DNA of 64,000 nucleotides from Bacillota bacterium (GCA_018818595.1 JAHIRM010000036.1:62001-126000); one strand, 5' to 3'. Numbered from the stretch's first letter, positions 51,846-63,186 are shown. The notes: generated by a model not told the origin, from the sequence alone. Made by a program: numbers and translations.

Positions 51846-52734
51846 ATATATCTAGTGTTAATTGTTCTATTTTAGGTTTTTTAATAAAAGCTTCATTTAT
51901 GTCTTTCATTTTGTATAATATATTATACTTTTTGCATTCTTCTTTGAATACTTTTTTTAAATGGTTGGCACTTGGAGATAAACAGACATACTGGTCATGA
52001 AATTGCGTTTGATACATCTTTTTCTTTTCAGGAAACAATTCATCTAACCGCTCATAAAAGTACTCTCGTTGATTTTGTCTTAATGTTACTCCAAACATGG
52101 GGTAAATAAATTTCGCTTGATGAAGATGTGCTAAAAGGACAAGTTGTCTCACGTTTTCTTCTGTATCATTAATGAAAGGAAGAATTGGCATCATAAGAAT
52201 TCCAGCAAAAATATTTGCATAAGCAAGTTTTTCAAGTGTTTCAAATCGTTTCGAAGAAAAACAGACGTGAGGCTCAATTATTTTGCTTAATTCATCAGAG
52301 GCGGTCGTAATGGTAATTTGGACAATGACAGATTGGTTTTTATTTATTTCAGTCAGAAGATCAATATCTCGTTCAATTAAATTGCTTTTTGTCGCAATTG
52401 ATACTCCAAATTCGTATTTTTTAAATAACGAAAGTGCTTTTCTTGTTAATTCAAGTGATTGCTCGAGTGGATTATAGGGATCTGACATAGCTCCCATTCC
52501 AACAATTCCTTTACGCTTCTTTTTTGCAAGTTCGTTTTCTAATATGAAAAGAGCATTTTCTTTTATTTTAATTTCATCAAATTCTTCGATTTTGTAGCAA
52601 TCACTTCGGCTATCACAATAGATGCATCCATGGACACATCCTTTATACAGATTCATGTTATAATCTTGTGCAAACCACATGAAAGGATTTGCCCGGACTT
52701 TTTGAAGGATTGTTTTCGCTTTTATTTCTTTCAT
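51844..52734 (-). CDS. SPL family radical SAM protein
   Basis: The 296 residues have the radical SAM cluster motif GCVHGCIYCDSR near residue 32, the MGAMSDPYNPLE block near 80, a TKSNLIERDIDLL segment and GILMMPILPFINDTEEN. This is the Rv2578c/SplB-like group, related to spore photoproduct lyase, but true SplB has a final Cys and other residues that I do not see. Such genes are widespread in non-sporulating Firmicutes; substrate unknown. It is divergent from the zinc-ribbon cluster. Confidence 0.85.
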   Translation of the reverse strand: MKEIKAKTILQKVRANPFMWFAQDYNMNLYKGCVHGCIYCDSRSDCYKIEEFDEIKIKENALFILENELAKKKRKGIVGMGAMSDPYNPLEQSLELTRKALSLFKKYEFGVSIATKSNLIERDIDLLTEINKNQSVIVQITITTASDELSKIIEPHVCFSSKRFETLEKLAYANIFAGILMMPILPFINDTEENVRQLVLLAHLHQAKFIYPMFGVTLRQNQREYFYERLDELFPEKKKMYQTQFHDQYVCLSPSANHLKKVFKEECKKYNILYKMKDINEAFIKKPKIEQLTLDI

Positions 52735-52847
52735 CGATTTACCACCTAATATTTGTTTTACTTATTATATCAATCTTAAGAAGGAAACTCAAGCATCTAA
52801 ACTAAATGCATTCTATTGATTTTTTTGAATTATTTTCTAGAGAAAAC

Positions 52848-52876
52848 TTGACCAAAAATATATCAGATGGTACAAT
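52848..52876 (+). promoter_or_regulatory. Sigma-A type promoter of the zinc-ribbon cluster
   Basis: TTGACC (52848-52853), a 17-base spacer and TACAAT (52871-52876) precede the first zinc-ribbon gene by 61 bases. Confidence 0.75.
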
Positions 52877-52937
52877 GAATTTAATTTAAATTGATTTTTT
52901 TATTATTGAATCTAACTTTAATTTTGGAGGATGTTTT

Positions 52938-53243
52938 ATGGGGAAATTTTGTTCAAATTGTGGTTCACCAGTGGATGAAAATCAAGACGTTTGTTTGAAT
53001 TGTGGGAAATCATTGAATTATTCTTCTAAACAAAAAAACGTAATGGTTGAAAAAGGTAATACTACTATATTTGGTGTTTTAGGATTTTTCATTCCATTGG
53101 CAGGTCTTATTTTATTTGTTCTTTGGAAAGATGAAAGACCAAAAGCAGGAAAAGCAGCCATAACCGGTGCTGTTATTGGATTTATTCTTGCTGTTTGTTT
53201 TGGAGTTTTACTTGCGATGGCGGCCGCTACTGCAGGAATGTAA
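52938..53243 (+). CDS. Zinc-ribbon membrane protein, paralogue 1
   Basis: The 101 residues have an N-terminal zinc ribbon (FCSNCGSPV...CLNCGKSL, four Cys) in the first 27 residues. After a linker comes the core GVLGFFIPLAGLILFVLWKD, then ERPKAGKAA and a second hydrophobic helix. This suggests a cytoplasmic zinc ribbon with two membrane helices. It is the first of three paralogues in tandem, each with the same core. GGAGG precedes the ATG. Function unknown. Confidence 0.8.
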   Translation: MGKFCSNCGSPVDENQDVCLNCGKSLNYSSKQKNVMVEKGNTTIFGVLGFFIPLAGLILFVLWKDERPKAGKAAITGAVIGFILAVCFGVLLAMAAATAGM

Positions 53244-53291
53244 CTTGTAAGATTTTGTTTTAATTAAAAATATATTTTAAGGAGAAAATAC

Positions 53292-53597
53292 ATGGGAAAT
53301 TATTGTCCAAAATGTGGTTCACAAGTCACTGAGAATCAAGATTTTTGTTTAAACTGTGGTAAAGCGTTGTCTCATGATTCAAATGATTCCTCTTCAGGTT
53401 ACAGTGTAAATGAAGGTAGTACCATTGGATTTGGAGTACTAGGTTTTTTCATTCCATTAGCTGGAATTATACTGTTTATCATTTGGAAGGACAAACGTCC
53501 TAAAGCATCAAAAAGCGCTGGTATTGGTGCTGTTATTGGTTTTGTTGGAGCGATTATTTATGGAATATTGATGTGGGAATTGATGTCTTCCTTATAA
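53292..53597 (+). CDS. Zinc-ribbon membrane protein, paralogue 2
   Basis: At 101 residues this copy has the same layout: zinc ribbon YCPKCGSQV...CLNCGKAL, then GFGVLGFFIPLAGIILFIIW, KDKRPKASKSA and a C-terminal helix. The ribbon and core are well conserved, while the linker and C-terminus differ from paralogue 1, so duplication is not very recent. It lies 48 bases after paralogue 1 with its own AGGAG site. Confidence 0.8.
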   Translation: MGNYCPKCGSQVTENQDFCLNCGKALSHDSNDSSSGYSVNEGSTIGFGVLGFFIPLAGIILFIIWKDKRPKASKSAGIGAVIGFVGAIIYGILMWELMSSL

Positions 53598-53641
53598 AAA
53601 ATATTTACATGTAATTATTATTCTTATTTAGGAGATGAATT

Positions 53642-53998
53642 ATGGCTAAATTTTGTTCAAATTGTGGATCTCCAGTAAATGAAGATCAAGATGTTTGTTT
53701 AAAATGCGGGAAATCATTAAACACTGTTTCAAAAAAAACTTATGTGGAAGAAGATTCCACTGCCATTTACGGCGTATTAGGTTTTTTTGTCCCACTGGTT
53801 GGGCTTATTTTGTTTCTTCTTTGGCAAGACGAGAGACCAAAAGCCGCAAAATCAGCTGGAAAAGGTGCTTTAATTAGCGTCATAATTGGATGTGCAGTTG
53901 GGCTTATTTATCTAATTATTTTCTTAATTATTATTTTGACTGTTCCAAGCGATTTTATAAGTAGTTTTTCACACTTATCAATGTATTTGTTGCATTAA
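53642..53998 (+). CDS. Zinc-ribbon membrane protein, paralogue 3
   Basis: This 118-residue copy has the ribbon FCSNCGSPV...CLKCGKSL, the core YGVLGFFVPLVGLILFLLWQD, ERPKAAKSA and then a longer hydrophobic C-terminus (IIGCAVGLIYLIIFLIIILTV) with a short extra tail. It is closest to paralogue 1 in the ribbon and to paralogue 2 after the core. The AGGAG site precedes the ATG. Confidence 0.8.
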   Translation: MAKFCSNCGSPVNEDQDVCLKCGKSLNTVSKKTYVEEDSTAIYGVLGFFVPLVGLILFLLWQDERPKAAKSAGKGALISVIIGCAVGLIYLIIFLIIILTVPSDFISSFSHLSMYLLH

Positions 53999-54017
53999 TG
54001 AATTATAGGAGGATTTT

Positions 54018-54332
54018 ATGACAAAAAGAAACCTTGGTACGATGGTACTTCTTTACTTTATTACTTTTGGAATTTATCCGCTTTATTGGTATATTAAATT
54101 TCAAATGGAATTAAAACAACAAACCAATGAAGGGTTTGGCGGTTTAGGGCATTTTCTTGCTACAGTTTTCACTTTCGGGATTTATGAAATTTACTGGCAA
54201 TACGCTGCAGGAAAACGTTTAGCAAAATTAGGGCTTGAAGACAAATCTACTGTGTACTTGATTGTTGGGATATTTCTACCTTTTCTATTAAATCCATTTT
54301 TAATGCAAGACCAAGTTAATTCTTTAACTTAA
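54018..54332 (+). CDS. DUF4234 domain membrane protein
   Basis: The 104 residues start with KRNLGTMVLLYFITFGIYPLYWYIKF, the DUF4234 pattern (a GIYxxYW turn between two membrane helices). The turn is repeated as TFGIYEIYWQYAAGKRL, followed by a third hydrophobic helix. It is 19 bases after the third zinc-ribbon gene with its own AGGAGG site, so it is the last gene of the cluster. Zinc-ribbon and DUF4234 domains are sometimes fused in other bacteria, which supports a shared but unknown role. Confidence 0.82.
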   Translation: MTKRNLGTMVLLYFITFGIYPLYWYIKFQMELKQQTNEGFGGLGHFLATVFTFGIYEIYWQYAAGKRLAKLGLEDKSTVYLIVGIFLPFLLNPFLMQDQVNSLT

Positions 54333-54336
54333 TTAG

Positions 54337-54362
54337 AACGTCACTCTTTGGTGGCGTTTTTT
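54337..54362 (+). terminator. Intrinsic terminator after the DUF4234 gene
   Basis: The 8-bp stem AACGTCAC / GTGGCGTT (one T-G pair) is followed by six T on the plus strand. Confidence 0.75.
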
Positions 54363-54369
54363 CTTTAAA

Positions 54370-54395
54370 AAAAGCAACCAATTTTGGTTGCTTTT
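54370..54395 (-). terminator. Intrinsic terminator after dnaJ
   Basis: A 12-bp stem (AAAAGCAACCAA / TTGGTTGCTTTT, two-base loop) is followed by T on the minus strand and ends the hrcA-grpE-dnaK-dnaJ operon. Confidence 0.85.
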
Positions 54396-54403
54396 CATTT
54401 TAT

Positions 54404-55519
54404 TTATTTTTTAGAAAAATTAGATTTAAACTTTCCCCATTTTGATTTTGAAGATGGATCTTCTTCGAACCTAGATAATTGTTCAAATAATTTCCTTTGC
54501 TCTGTAGATAATTTAGATGGCGTCATAACTGAAATAATGACATGCTCGTCACCTTTCATTTTAGTTCTAACGTTTGGTGCACCTTTTCCACGTAATCGAA
54601 ACTTCGAATCACTTTGAGTGCCAGATGGGATTTTTAATAATACTTTTCCGTAAACGGTTGGTACTTCTATTTCTCCACCTAGTGCTGCTTGAGAAAAAGT
54701 AATAGGAATATTGATAATAATATCGTCGCCTTCGCGAACAAAGGTATCGGATGCTTTCACTTCGAATACAATGTATAAGTCACCATTATCTCCTCCGTTT
54801 GCCCCTTTATTACCAAATCCTTCTAAACGAATTTGTTGACCAGTTTCAATGCCTTCAGGAACCTTAATTTCAACTTCTTTGTTGATTTTTTCGACTCCCT
54901 CTCCATTACAAGTAGGACATTTATTGGTAATCTCTTTTCCAGTTCCTTTACATACCGGACAAGTCGTTCTCGTTTGTGTACGCCCAAACAAGGTTTGTGA
55001 TTCCATAATAACTGTTCCTGTTCCACGACACCTCGAACAAACATGTACATCTTTAGCCGAAGCCGCTCCCGTTCCATGACAAGTATGACATTCATCATAT
55101 ACTGGCACTTTGATTTTTTCTTTTTTACCAAAAATAGATTCTTCAAAAGTAATCGTCATTCGTCTTTGAATGTCTGCACCTTTTTGTTGTCTTGTTCTTG
55201 AACCTTGTTGAGGACGACCTCCTCCACCAAAAAAGGCAGAGAAAATATCGCCAAAATCAAATCCACCACCAGAGAAACCTCCATTACCAAAATTGGGGTT
55301 TGTCGCTTGATGACCAAATTGATCGTATTGTGCTCTTTTGGTTTCATCGCTTAAAACTTCATAAGCTTCTTGGACTTCTTTAAATTTGGCTTCCGTATTC
55401 TTTTCTGTTGATACATCTGGATGATATTTCTTTGCTAAATTTCGGTAAGCTTTTTTAATTGAGTCGTCAGTTGCTCCTTTTTGAACCCCTAAGACTTCGT
55501 AGTAATCGCGTTTCTCCAT
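54404..55519 (-). CDS. dnaJ: Chaperone protein DnaJ
   Basis: The 371 residues have the J domain with HPD (YHPD) near residue 34, a Gly-rich linker, four CxxCxGxG zinc repeats ([32 protein letters not shown]) and a C-terminal substrate-binding region. It stimulates DnaK. It ends the heat-shock operon and has a terminator. Confidence 0.97.
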   Translation of the reverse strand: MEKRDYYEVLGVQKGATDDSIKKAYRNLAKKYHPDVSTEKNTEAKFKEVQEAYEVLSDETKRAQYDQFGHQATNPNFGNGGFSGGGFDFGDIFSAFFGGGGRPQQGSRTRQQKGADIQRRMTITFEESIFGKKEKIKVPVYDECHTCHGTGAASAKDVHVCSRCRGTGTVIMESQTLFGRTQTRTTCPVCKGTGKEITNKCPTCNGEGVEKINKEVEIKVPEGIETGQQIRLEGFGNKGANGGDNGDLYIVFEVKASDTFVREGDDIIINIPITFSQAALGGEIEVPTVYGKVLLKIPSGTQSDSKFRLRGKGAPNVRTKMKGDEHVIISVMTPSKLSTEQRKLFEQLSRFEEDPSSKSKWGKFKSNFSKK

Positions 55520-55577
55520 ACCTTCACCTCAAAGACATGACAAAAAGCAGTTTCCTGCTTAATGTAATGCTTATTTT

Positions 55578-58048
<2,471 letters not shown>

Positions 58049-58056
58049 CGTTTTAT

Positions 58057-59070
58057 TTACTCCTCTTCGTATAATTTAGATATGTGTTTTGCTATAAATT
58101 TCATTAAAGGAATTACCTTTCGGTACTCCATTCTAGTAGGTCCTACTACTGAAATCGTGCCTTTTTCGCCTTCTTTTGTATGGTAAGTAGAGGAAACGAC
58201 TGTGCAATCTTGCATAGATGTCACTTGGTTTTCAGTTCCTATTTTTACCGATACGCCATCCCCATTTGTTTCAATGATTTTAAAGATTTCGTTGTTTTCA
58301 ATGGTTGTGATAAATTCTCTTAATTTTTGAATATCGTTAAATTCTGGTTGATATAGCATATTGGATTGTCCGGTTAAGTAATACTTCGTTTGTGCAAATT
58401 TAGAGAAAGCTTCAATAAATGAATCAACGATGGTTTCGCGATATTTTAAAAGTTCTTTGATTTTATGATGTTGAATTTCATAATGCAATTTTTCAGATAC
58501 TTTTGAAATTGGTGTATCAATTAAAAGTTCATTTAAAAGTTCGATCACTTTAACTAATTCTTCCATTTCAGTGTCTTCAGAAATAGTAATGTGTTTTGAT
58601 TCAACATAACCAAAGTTGGTTATCACAAGAATTAACGCTTGTGTATCTTTTAAAGGGATTAATGATACTTTTTTGACTTTTGAATGAAACGCATTTGGTC
58701 CTAAAGAGATTGCTGTACAATTGGTTGCTTGGCTTAAAAGATTAATCGCTTCTTTTATGATTTCATCTCGTTCGTTTTCTTTGTTTTCGAAAATTGTTTC
58801 GAATTCAAAAAATCCATCCGTTTCTTCATCTAAATTTTTTAAGATGGTTTCAATGTAATATCGATATCCTTTTTCGGAAGGAATTCTACCACTTGAAGTA
58901 TGAGTTTTTTCTAAATACCCTAAATCTTCAAGATCACTCATCTCATTTCGAATGGTCGCAGGTGAGACATCCATAAACTTAGATAAGCTTCTAGAACCAA
59001 TTGGTTCTGCGGTTTTAACGTATTCATCGACGATTAATTTTAAGACTAATTCTTGACGCTCAGAAAGCAT
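58057..59070 (-). CDS. hrcA: Heat-inducible transcription repressor HrcA
   Basis: HrcA represses chaperone operons by binding CIRCE. The 337 residues begin with a winged helix (MLSERQELVLKLIVDEYVKTAEPIGSRSL and DVSPATIRNEMSDLEDLGYL) and have the SSGRIPSEKGYRYY block, then a GAF-like domain. It is the first gene of the operon and controls itself through the two CIRCE sites upstream. Confidence 0.96.
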   Translation of the reverse strand: MLSERQELVLKLIVDEYVKTAEPIGSRSLSKFMDVSPATIRNEMSDLEDLGYLEKTHTSSGRIPSEKGYRYYIETILKNLDEETDGFFEFETIFENKENERDEIIKEAINLLSQATNCTAISLGPNAFHSKVKKVSLIPLKDTQALILVITNFGYVESKHITISEDTEMEELVKVIELLNELLIDTPISKVSEKLHYEIQHHKIKELLKYRETIVDSFIEAFSKFAQTKYYLTGQSNMLYQPEFNDIQKLREFITTIENNEIFKIIETNGDGVSVKIGTENQVTSMQDCTVVSSTYHTKEGEKGTISVVGPTRMEYRKVIPLMKFIAKHISKLYEEE

Positions 59071-59082
59071 AGGCTCACCCCT

Positions 59083-59109
59083 TTAGCACTCCAATATCTC
59101 GAATGCTAA
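59083..59109. promoter_or_regulatory. CIRCE operator 1 (proximal)
   Basis: TTAGCACTC, nine bases, GAATGCTAA; one base differs from the consensus dyad. It sits just after the -10 box and before hrcA. Confidence 0.93.
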
Positions 59110-59113
59110 TAAT

Positions 59114-59142
59114 ATTATACTAAAGCCTTTTAGCAATGTCAA
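59114..59142 (-). promoter_or_regulatory. Sigma-A type promoter of hrcA-grpE-dnaK-dnaJ
   Basis: On the minus strand TTGACA (59137-59142), a 17-base spacer and TATAAT (59114-59119), both perfect, lie between the two CIRCE elements; the -35 box is inside the distal one. Confidence 0.92.
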
Positions 59143-59156
59143 GCATTGAGTGCTAA
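59130..59156. promoter_or_regulatory. CIRCE operator 2 (distal, overlapping -35)
   Basis: TTAGCAATG, nine bases, GAGTGCTAA; one arm is consensus and the other has two changes. It overlaps the -35 box of the heat-shock promoter. Confidence 0.85.
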
Positions 59157-59206
59157 TTATTTTTATAATAAGAACGTTTTCATTAAAGATTCAATTTTTT
59201 GACAAA

Positions 59207-59243
59207 AAAAGATGATTTTTCTTTGATAGAAAAATCATCTTTT
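59207..59243 (-). terminator. Intrinsic terminator after the GGDEF/HD-GYP gene
   Basis: A 16-bp perfect stem (AAAAGATGATTTTTCT / AGAAAAATCATCTTTT, loop TTGAT) is followed by T on the minus strand. Confidence 0.85.
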
Positions 59244-59263
59244 GCGATATGTAATGTGCTTCT

Positions 59264-61282
59264 TTATTTTGTTTTCTTTTTTTGAAAGGACTCAACAAAT
59301 TTTTTAGCAATCATAGGATCAAATTGGGTTCCGGAGTTTTTCATGATTTCATCAATAGCAAATTCATGAGTCAATGAATCTCTGTAAGGTCTAGAAGATG
59401 TAATTGCATCATAAGCATCTGCGATGGCTATGATTCGGGCACGGTAAGGAATTTCTTTTCCTTTTAGCCCTTGAGGATATCCTGTTCCATCCCATCTTTC
59501 ATGGTGAGATAATATATCTTCTGAAAATTCAGCGTAATCTGCCGAAGCGGATAAAATTCGATACCCTATTTCTGGATGTCTTTTTATTTCATTCCATTCA
59601 TCGTTTGTCAGTTTACCTGGTTTATTAAGAATTGCTTCGTCAATCGCAATTTTTCCGATGTCATGAAGATTTCCAATAATCTTAAGTAAATTGATTTCAT
59701 CTTTTCTCATGCCTAAGATTTGACCTATTTTTTGACAATACTCAGAAACTCTTTTTGAATGGTACTCTTCTCTTGGATTTTTAACATGCAGTGTATTCAA
59801 AATAGTTTTTATCGCATCATTACGATTGCTTGATATCTCAAAGAGTTTGTGTTTATACATGTCATCTTCTGCAATTTTAAAGATTTCTTCGATTGGTGTA
59901 TTTCCTGCTTTTGTTTCAACACCAAATGCAACGGAAATATTCATGCCTTCTACTACTTGTTTTTCAATAGTGGCTTTGGCTTTTTCAATTAAATTCATTG
60001 CCTCTGATTTGTTAGTATTGGCGAGGAGTATTACAAATTCATCTCCACCAATTCGTGCGATAATTCCTTTATTTTTAAAGGATTCGAAGAGAGAATTAGC
60101 TACTGTTTTTAACAATAAATCTCCTGAATCATGCCCAAAGGCATCATTCATTATTTTTAAACCATTGATATCTGCCATGATGATAGAGATTGGTAAAAAA
60201 TCTTCTTGGTCCAAACGGACTAATTCTTCTGTGTAATATCGTCTATTTTTTAATCCGGTTAACGGATCATGATAACTTAAATACAAAATGGATTGTTCAA
60301 ATTCTTTTCTTTTTGTGACATCTTGGGAAAAAATGGTAACTCCAATAATCTCTTTTGAATCATTTCGAATCGGTGTATATAATTCTTCTAAAAATTTTCC
60401 TTTATTGGTTTCAACTTCAAATACTCTTGTAAATGATTCACCTTTTAAAGCTTTATCAATACAGGATTTTACTCGATAATTCATTGTATCATTCGAAATA
60501 TAATTCAGATAATGTTTGTCTTTTTCAATATCAACTTTGTAATATTTATTCATTGAATATTTATGAAAGTCATTATACACTAAGTATTTCCCTTCTAAAT
60601 CAAGAGCGAAGATTTCCATTGTTTTTGGAGAATCAATACTTGCTTGAAGCAAGATATGTTGACTTTTTGCTTGTTCTGAAAACATTAATCGTTGGCTTTG
60701 ATTGGTAAGGGAAATAGCTAAAATTGTGGTAAGTATAGGGAATAATCCTAAAAAGGCTGGTAAGATATTTGGAATAACTACGACTGCAGTTTCCCATGGA
60801 AGAGCTATTTGGCATAATATTGTAATAATATGAGCAAATAGTCCAAAGATATAGTACTCTAAAAAAATAGGCATTTTTGGTAAACGGTGACGGAATCGTC
60901 TCCAAAGCAATCCAAATCCAGCGGTTGTAACAATGGTTAAAACACCAGCATATACTCCTGATCCTCCAACAAAGATTCGGTATATTACAGCAATGCTTCC
61001 CGCAATGATGGTTGATAATACACCAAAAAACGCTCCTGTAATACTCAACAAGACACTTCTTGTATCAAATATAAGTCCTTCAGAAATTCTCCAAGGAAAC
61101 ATCATAATTAAAACCGCAAATCCACCGATTAACACTCCGATGAGAATTCTTTTTGTCGTGTTTTTCGTGTCTGGTAAAAAATCAGATGCCCCATAGATAA
61201 AAACAAGTGCAAATAATAGTATGGCGTTCTGAATTACTTCAGATACTGTAAAAAAAGTTTCACTTGCAAATACGTCAAGCAT
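59264..61282 (-). CDS. Membrane GGDEF/HD-GYP cyclic-di-GMP signalling protein
   Basis: The 672 residues have six hydrophobic helices in an N-terminal 5TM-LYT-like sensor (about 17-195), a PAS-like domain (about 210-325), a GGDEF domain with an intact GGDEF at 412-416, and an HD-GYP domain with His540-Asp541 and HHERWDGTGYP at 593-603. Both cyclase and phosphodiesterase sites look active. The RxxD inhibitory site before GGDEF is absent. A GGAGGAG site precedes the ATG. It stands alone with its own promoter and terminator. Confidence 0.9.
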   Translation of the reverse strand: MLDVFASETFFTVSEVIQNAILLFALVFIYGASDFLPDTKNTTKRILIGVLIGGFAVLIMMFPWRISEGLIFDTRSVLLSITGAFFGVLSTIIAGSIAVIYRIFVGGSGVYAGVLTIVTTAGFGLLWRRFRHRLPKMPIFLEYYIFGLFAHIITILCQIALPWETAVVVIPNILPAFLGLFPILTTILAISLTNQSQRLMFSEQAKSQHILLQASIDSPKTMEIFALDLEGKYLVYNDFHKYSMNKYYKVDIEKDKHYLNYISNDTMNYRVKSCIDKALKGESFTRVFEVETNKGKFLEELYTPIRNDSKEIIGVTIFSQDVTKRKEFEQSILYLSYHDPLTGLKNRRYYTEELVRLDQEDFLPISIIMADINGLKIMNDAFGHDSGDLLLKTVANSLFESFKNKGIIARIGGDEFVILLANTNKSEAMNLIEKAKATIEKQVVEGMNISVAFGVETKAGNTPIEEIFKIAEDDMYKHKLFEISSNRNDAIKTILNTLHVKNPREEYHSKRVSEYCQKIGQILGMRKDEINLLKIIGNLHDIGKIAIDEAILNKPGKLTNDEWNEIKRHPEIGYRILSASADYAEFSEDILSHHERWDGTGYPQGLKGKEIPYRARIIAIADAYDAITSSRPYRDSLTHEFAIDEIMKNSGTQFDPMIAKKFVESFQKKKTK

Positions 61283-61313
61283 ATATATCTCCTCCTTACC
61301 AGTATTTCATTCA

Positions 61314-61342
61314 ATTATACTTAATTTCCTTTGACTTTACAA
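61314..61342 (-). promoter_or_regulatory. Promoter of the GGDEF/HD-GYP gene
   Basis: On the minus strand TTGTAA (61337-61342), a 17-base spacer and perfect TATAAT (61314-61319) lie 31 bases before the start codon. Confidence 0.65.
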
Positions 61343-61381
61343 GGAACTATGCATTTTTGATTAAATGATTTCGTGTCCTAT

Positions 61382-62005
61382 TTACCGTGATAAATAGAAA
61401 TTTGTTTTTTTTATTTCTGACATTTTTCCTGATTGTCCATGACCTGGATAAATTAAGGTCTGATTTGATATCTTTTCTTTTAATTTTAGAATAGAATCAT
61501 TCATCATTTTTTGATTTCCTGTTTTTAAATCGGTTCTTCCAATGCTATCGGTAAATAGTGTATCTCCAGAAAAAAGAAATTTATCGATTAAATAACAAGA
61601 AGATCCAATTGTATGCCCTGGTGTGTGAAGAAGCGTAATTTCTTGATCTTCAAACAAGATCTTGGAATTGTCTTGTAAATACTTCACTTCTTGTTCTGGC
61701 TTTAATGTAAAGCTAGAATGAAACGATTTCGCATAATTAAAGGATTCATCAAATAAATTTTGTTTATCGAGTTCATGAATATAGATAACAAACTTCGAAT
61801 GCTTTTGCAATAATTTAATGTCTCTTAAATGATCGAAATGTCCATGAGTTAATAATACCATTTGTAGTTCAAAATTAGACGTTGATAAATACTCAAGGAT
61901 TTGTGCACCGTTAAAACCTGGATCAATTACAATTGCCTTGTTTTTTTTCACAAGAACGTATGTGTTTTCGAATGCGATGTTTTGATTAAATACTTGAATT
62001 TTCAT
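61382..62005 (-). CDS. Metallo-beta-lactamase fold hydrolase (glyoxalase II-like)
   Basis: The 207 residues have the metal motif THGHFDHLRDI near residue 54, HTPGHTIGSSCYLI near 130 and FSGDTLFTDSIGRTDL near 150, with a C-terminal YPGHGQ. This is the small GloB-like/YqgX group, which hydrolyses thioesters such as S-lactoylglutathione analogues; the substrate is not certain. It overlaps the ROK kinase stop by 4 bases, the same pairing seen in Bacilli. Confidence 0.88.
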   Translation of the reverse strand: MKIQVFNQNIAFENTYVLVKKNKAIVIDPGFNGAQILEYLSTSNFELQMVLLTHGHFDHLRDIKLLQKHSKFVIYIHELDKQNLFDESFNYAKSFHSSFTLKPEQEVKYLQDNSKILFEDQEITLLHTPGHTIGSSCYLIDKFLFSGDTLFTDSIGRTDLKTGNQKMMNDSILKLKEKISNQTLIYPGHGQSGKMSEIKKTNFYLSR

Positions 62006-62937
62006 TCTTTCACCATGTATGCTGCACCATATATCCCTGCATCATTTCCTAACGTTGCTATTTTGAAAGTCGTGTGAAGAATAAACGGCTTAACGTATTT
62101 ATAATAATGTTGTTCTATTTTTTGAATTAAAAAATCACCTGCATTGGAAACGCCACCACCTATAACAAAGATTCCAGGATCAATCACATAAGTAATTAAT
62201 GCCATAGCATAGGCTAAATAATCCATGGATTCATCAGCGATTCTGTTTGCAAGGATATCGCCCATTTTAGCAAAATCAATTACTTTCTTAGCGCTTAACT
62301 TTTTAACAAATCGTAAGAGGCTATCTTCAAGGGAGTTCGCTAAGTGAATTTGTGCAAGACTGACAATTCCAGTAGCTGAGGCTACTGTCTCAAGACAACC
62401 TTGTTTTCCACAATTACATAGTATTTGATTAGTAGAATCAATCACCATGTGACCCAATTCTCCTGCAAATCCGTTGTATCCTTCCACGATACTTCCGTTG
62501 ATAATAATTCCGCTTCCAATTCCTGTACCTAGCGTAAACATACAAACATTGTCATATCCTTTAGCAATCCCTTGGAACCGCTCTCCTGCTGCCGCAAGAT
62601 TAGCGTCATTAGCGACTTTAATCCTTAAAGAATACGCTTTCTTTAAGTGCTTAGAAAATTCGCTTGTTACATCTACTTCTTTCCAACCTAAATTAACACA
62701 ATGAATGACTTTATTATTTTGGACAGGTCCTGGAACACCAAAACCAATTCCATTTACTTCTTCTAAATTATATTTTTTTTCAATCGCTTGAGCAATTTCT
62801 GTTAAAATATGATTTCCGTTTTCGGTTTTGTTTGAAGGAATCGCCCACTTTTCAAGTAGAATACCTTCTAAATTAAATAAACCGATTTTAATGGAAGTTC
62901 CACCGATATCGATTCCTATAAGATATTTTTTCATCAT
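62002..62937 (-). CDS. glcK: ROK family glucokinase
   Basis: The 311 residues have the ATP motif GIDIGGTSIKIGLFN, the substrate block GFAGELGHMVI and the zinc ROK motif CNCGKQGCLETVAS near residue 155. In this place beside a GloB-like gene it matches Bacillus GlcK, the enzyme that phosphorylates glucose. It lacks a helix-turn-helix domain, so it is a kinase rather than a ROK repressor. Two adjacent ATG codons are possible starts. Confidence 0.88.
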   Translation of the reverse strand: MMKKYLIGIDIGGTSIKIGLFNLEGILLEKWAIPSNKTENGNHILTEIAQAIEKKYNLEEVNGIGFGVPGPVQNNKVIHCVNLGWKEVDVTSEFSKHLKKAYSLRIKVANDANLAAAGERFQGIAKGYDNVCMFTLGTGIGSGIIINGSIVEGYNGFAGELGHMVIDSTNQILCNCGKQGCLETVASATGIVSLAQIHLANSLEDSLLRFVKKLSAKKVIDFAKMGDILANRIADESMDYLAYAMALITYVIDPGIFVIGGGVSNAGDFLIQKIEQHYYKYVKPFILHTTFKIATLGNDAGIYGAAYMVKE

Positions 62938-63019
62938 TTCAACCTCTGTTTCATTATATCATGATTTTTAATAGAGTTAAAGGGGCATGCATTAAGACAA
63001 ATAGGTAAAAAAAGAAAAA

Positions 63020-63038
63020 AACTTCAAAAATTGAAGTT
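63020..63038 (-). terminator. Intrinsic terminator after rpmG
   Basis: A small stem (AACTTCAA / TTGAAGTT, loop AAA) overlaps the rpmG stop and is followed by T-rich minus-strand sequence. Confidence 0.65.
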
Positions 63039-63186
63039 ATTTCTTTTCCTTATGAACGGTTTGTTTTCCACAACGTGGGCAAAACTTTTTAACTTCCATC
63101 CGATCCGGATGAGTTGTTTTATTCTTTGTAAGTGTATAGTTTTCATCTTTACATTCTGTACACTTTAAGGTAAATTGTACTCTCAT
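63037..63186 (-). CDS. rpmG: 50S ribosomal protein L33
   Basis: The 49-residue protein has LKCTEC and CPRCG zinc pairs, so it is the zinc-binding (C+) form of L33, with the [19 protein letters not shown] block. Zinc-regulated duplicates exist in some bacteria, but no other copy is in this window. The start ATG follows GGAGG. Confidence 0.95.
   Translation of the reverse strand: MRVQFTLKCTECKDENYTLTKNKTTHPDRMEVKKFCPRCGKQTVHKEKK

Noticed and set aside
51844-52734. Spore photoproduct lyase
   Set aside because: Radical SAM motif and length fit the broader SPL-like family; I see no sporulation gene in the window and not all residues of true SplB, so the function is left open.
54823-55146. Basic 107-residue frame inside dnaJ
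   Set aside because: Frame-shifted shadow of the zinc-repeat region of DnaJ.
60633-60905. 90-residue minus-strand frame within the GGDEF gene
   Set aside because: Alternative frame of the membrane sensor; no ribosome site and no family pattern.
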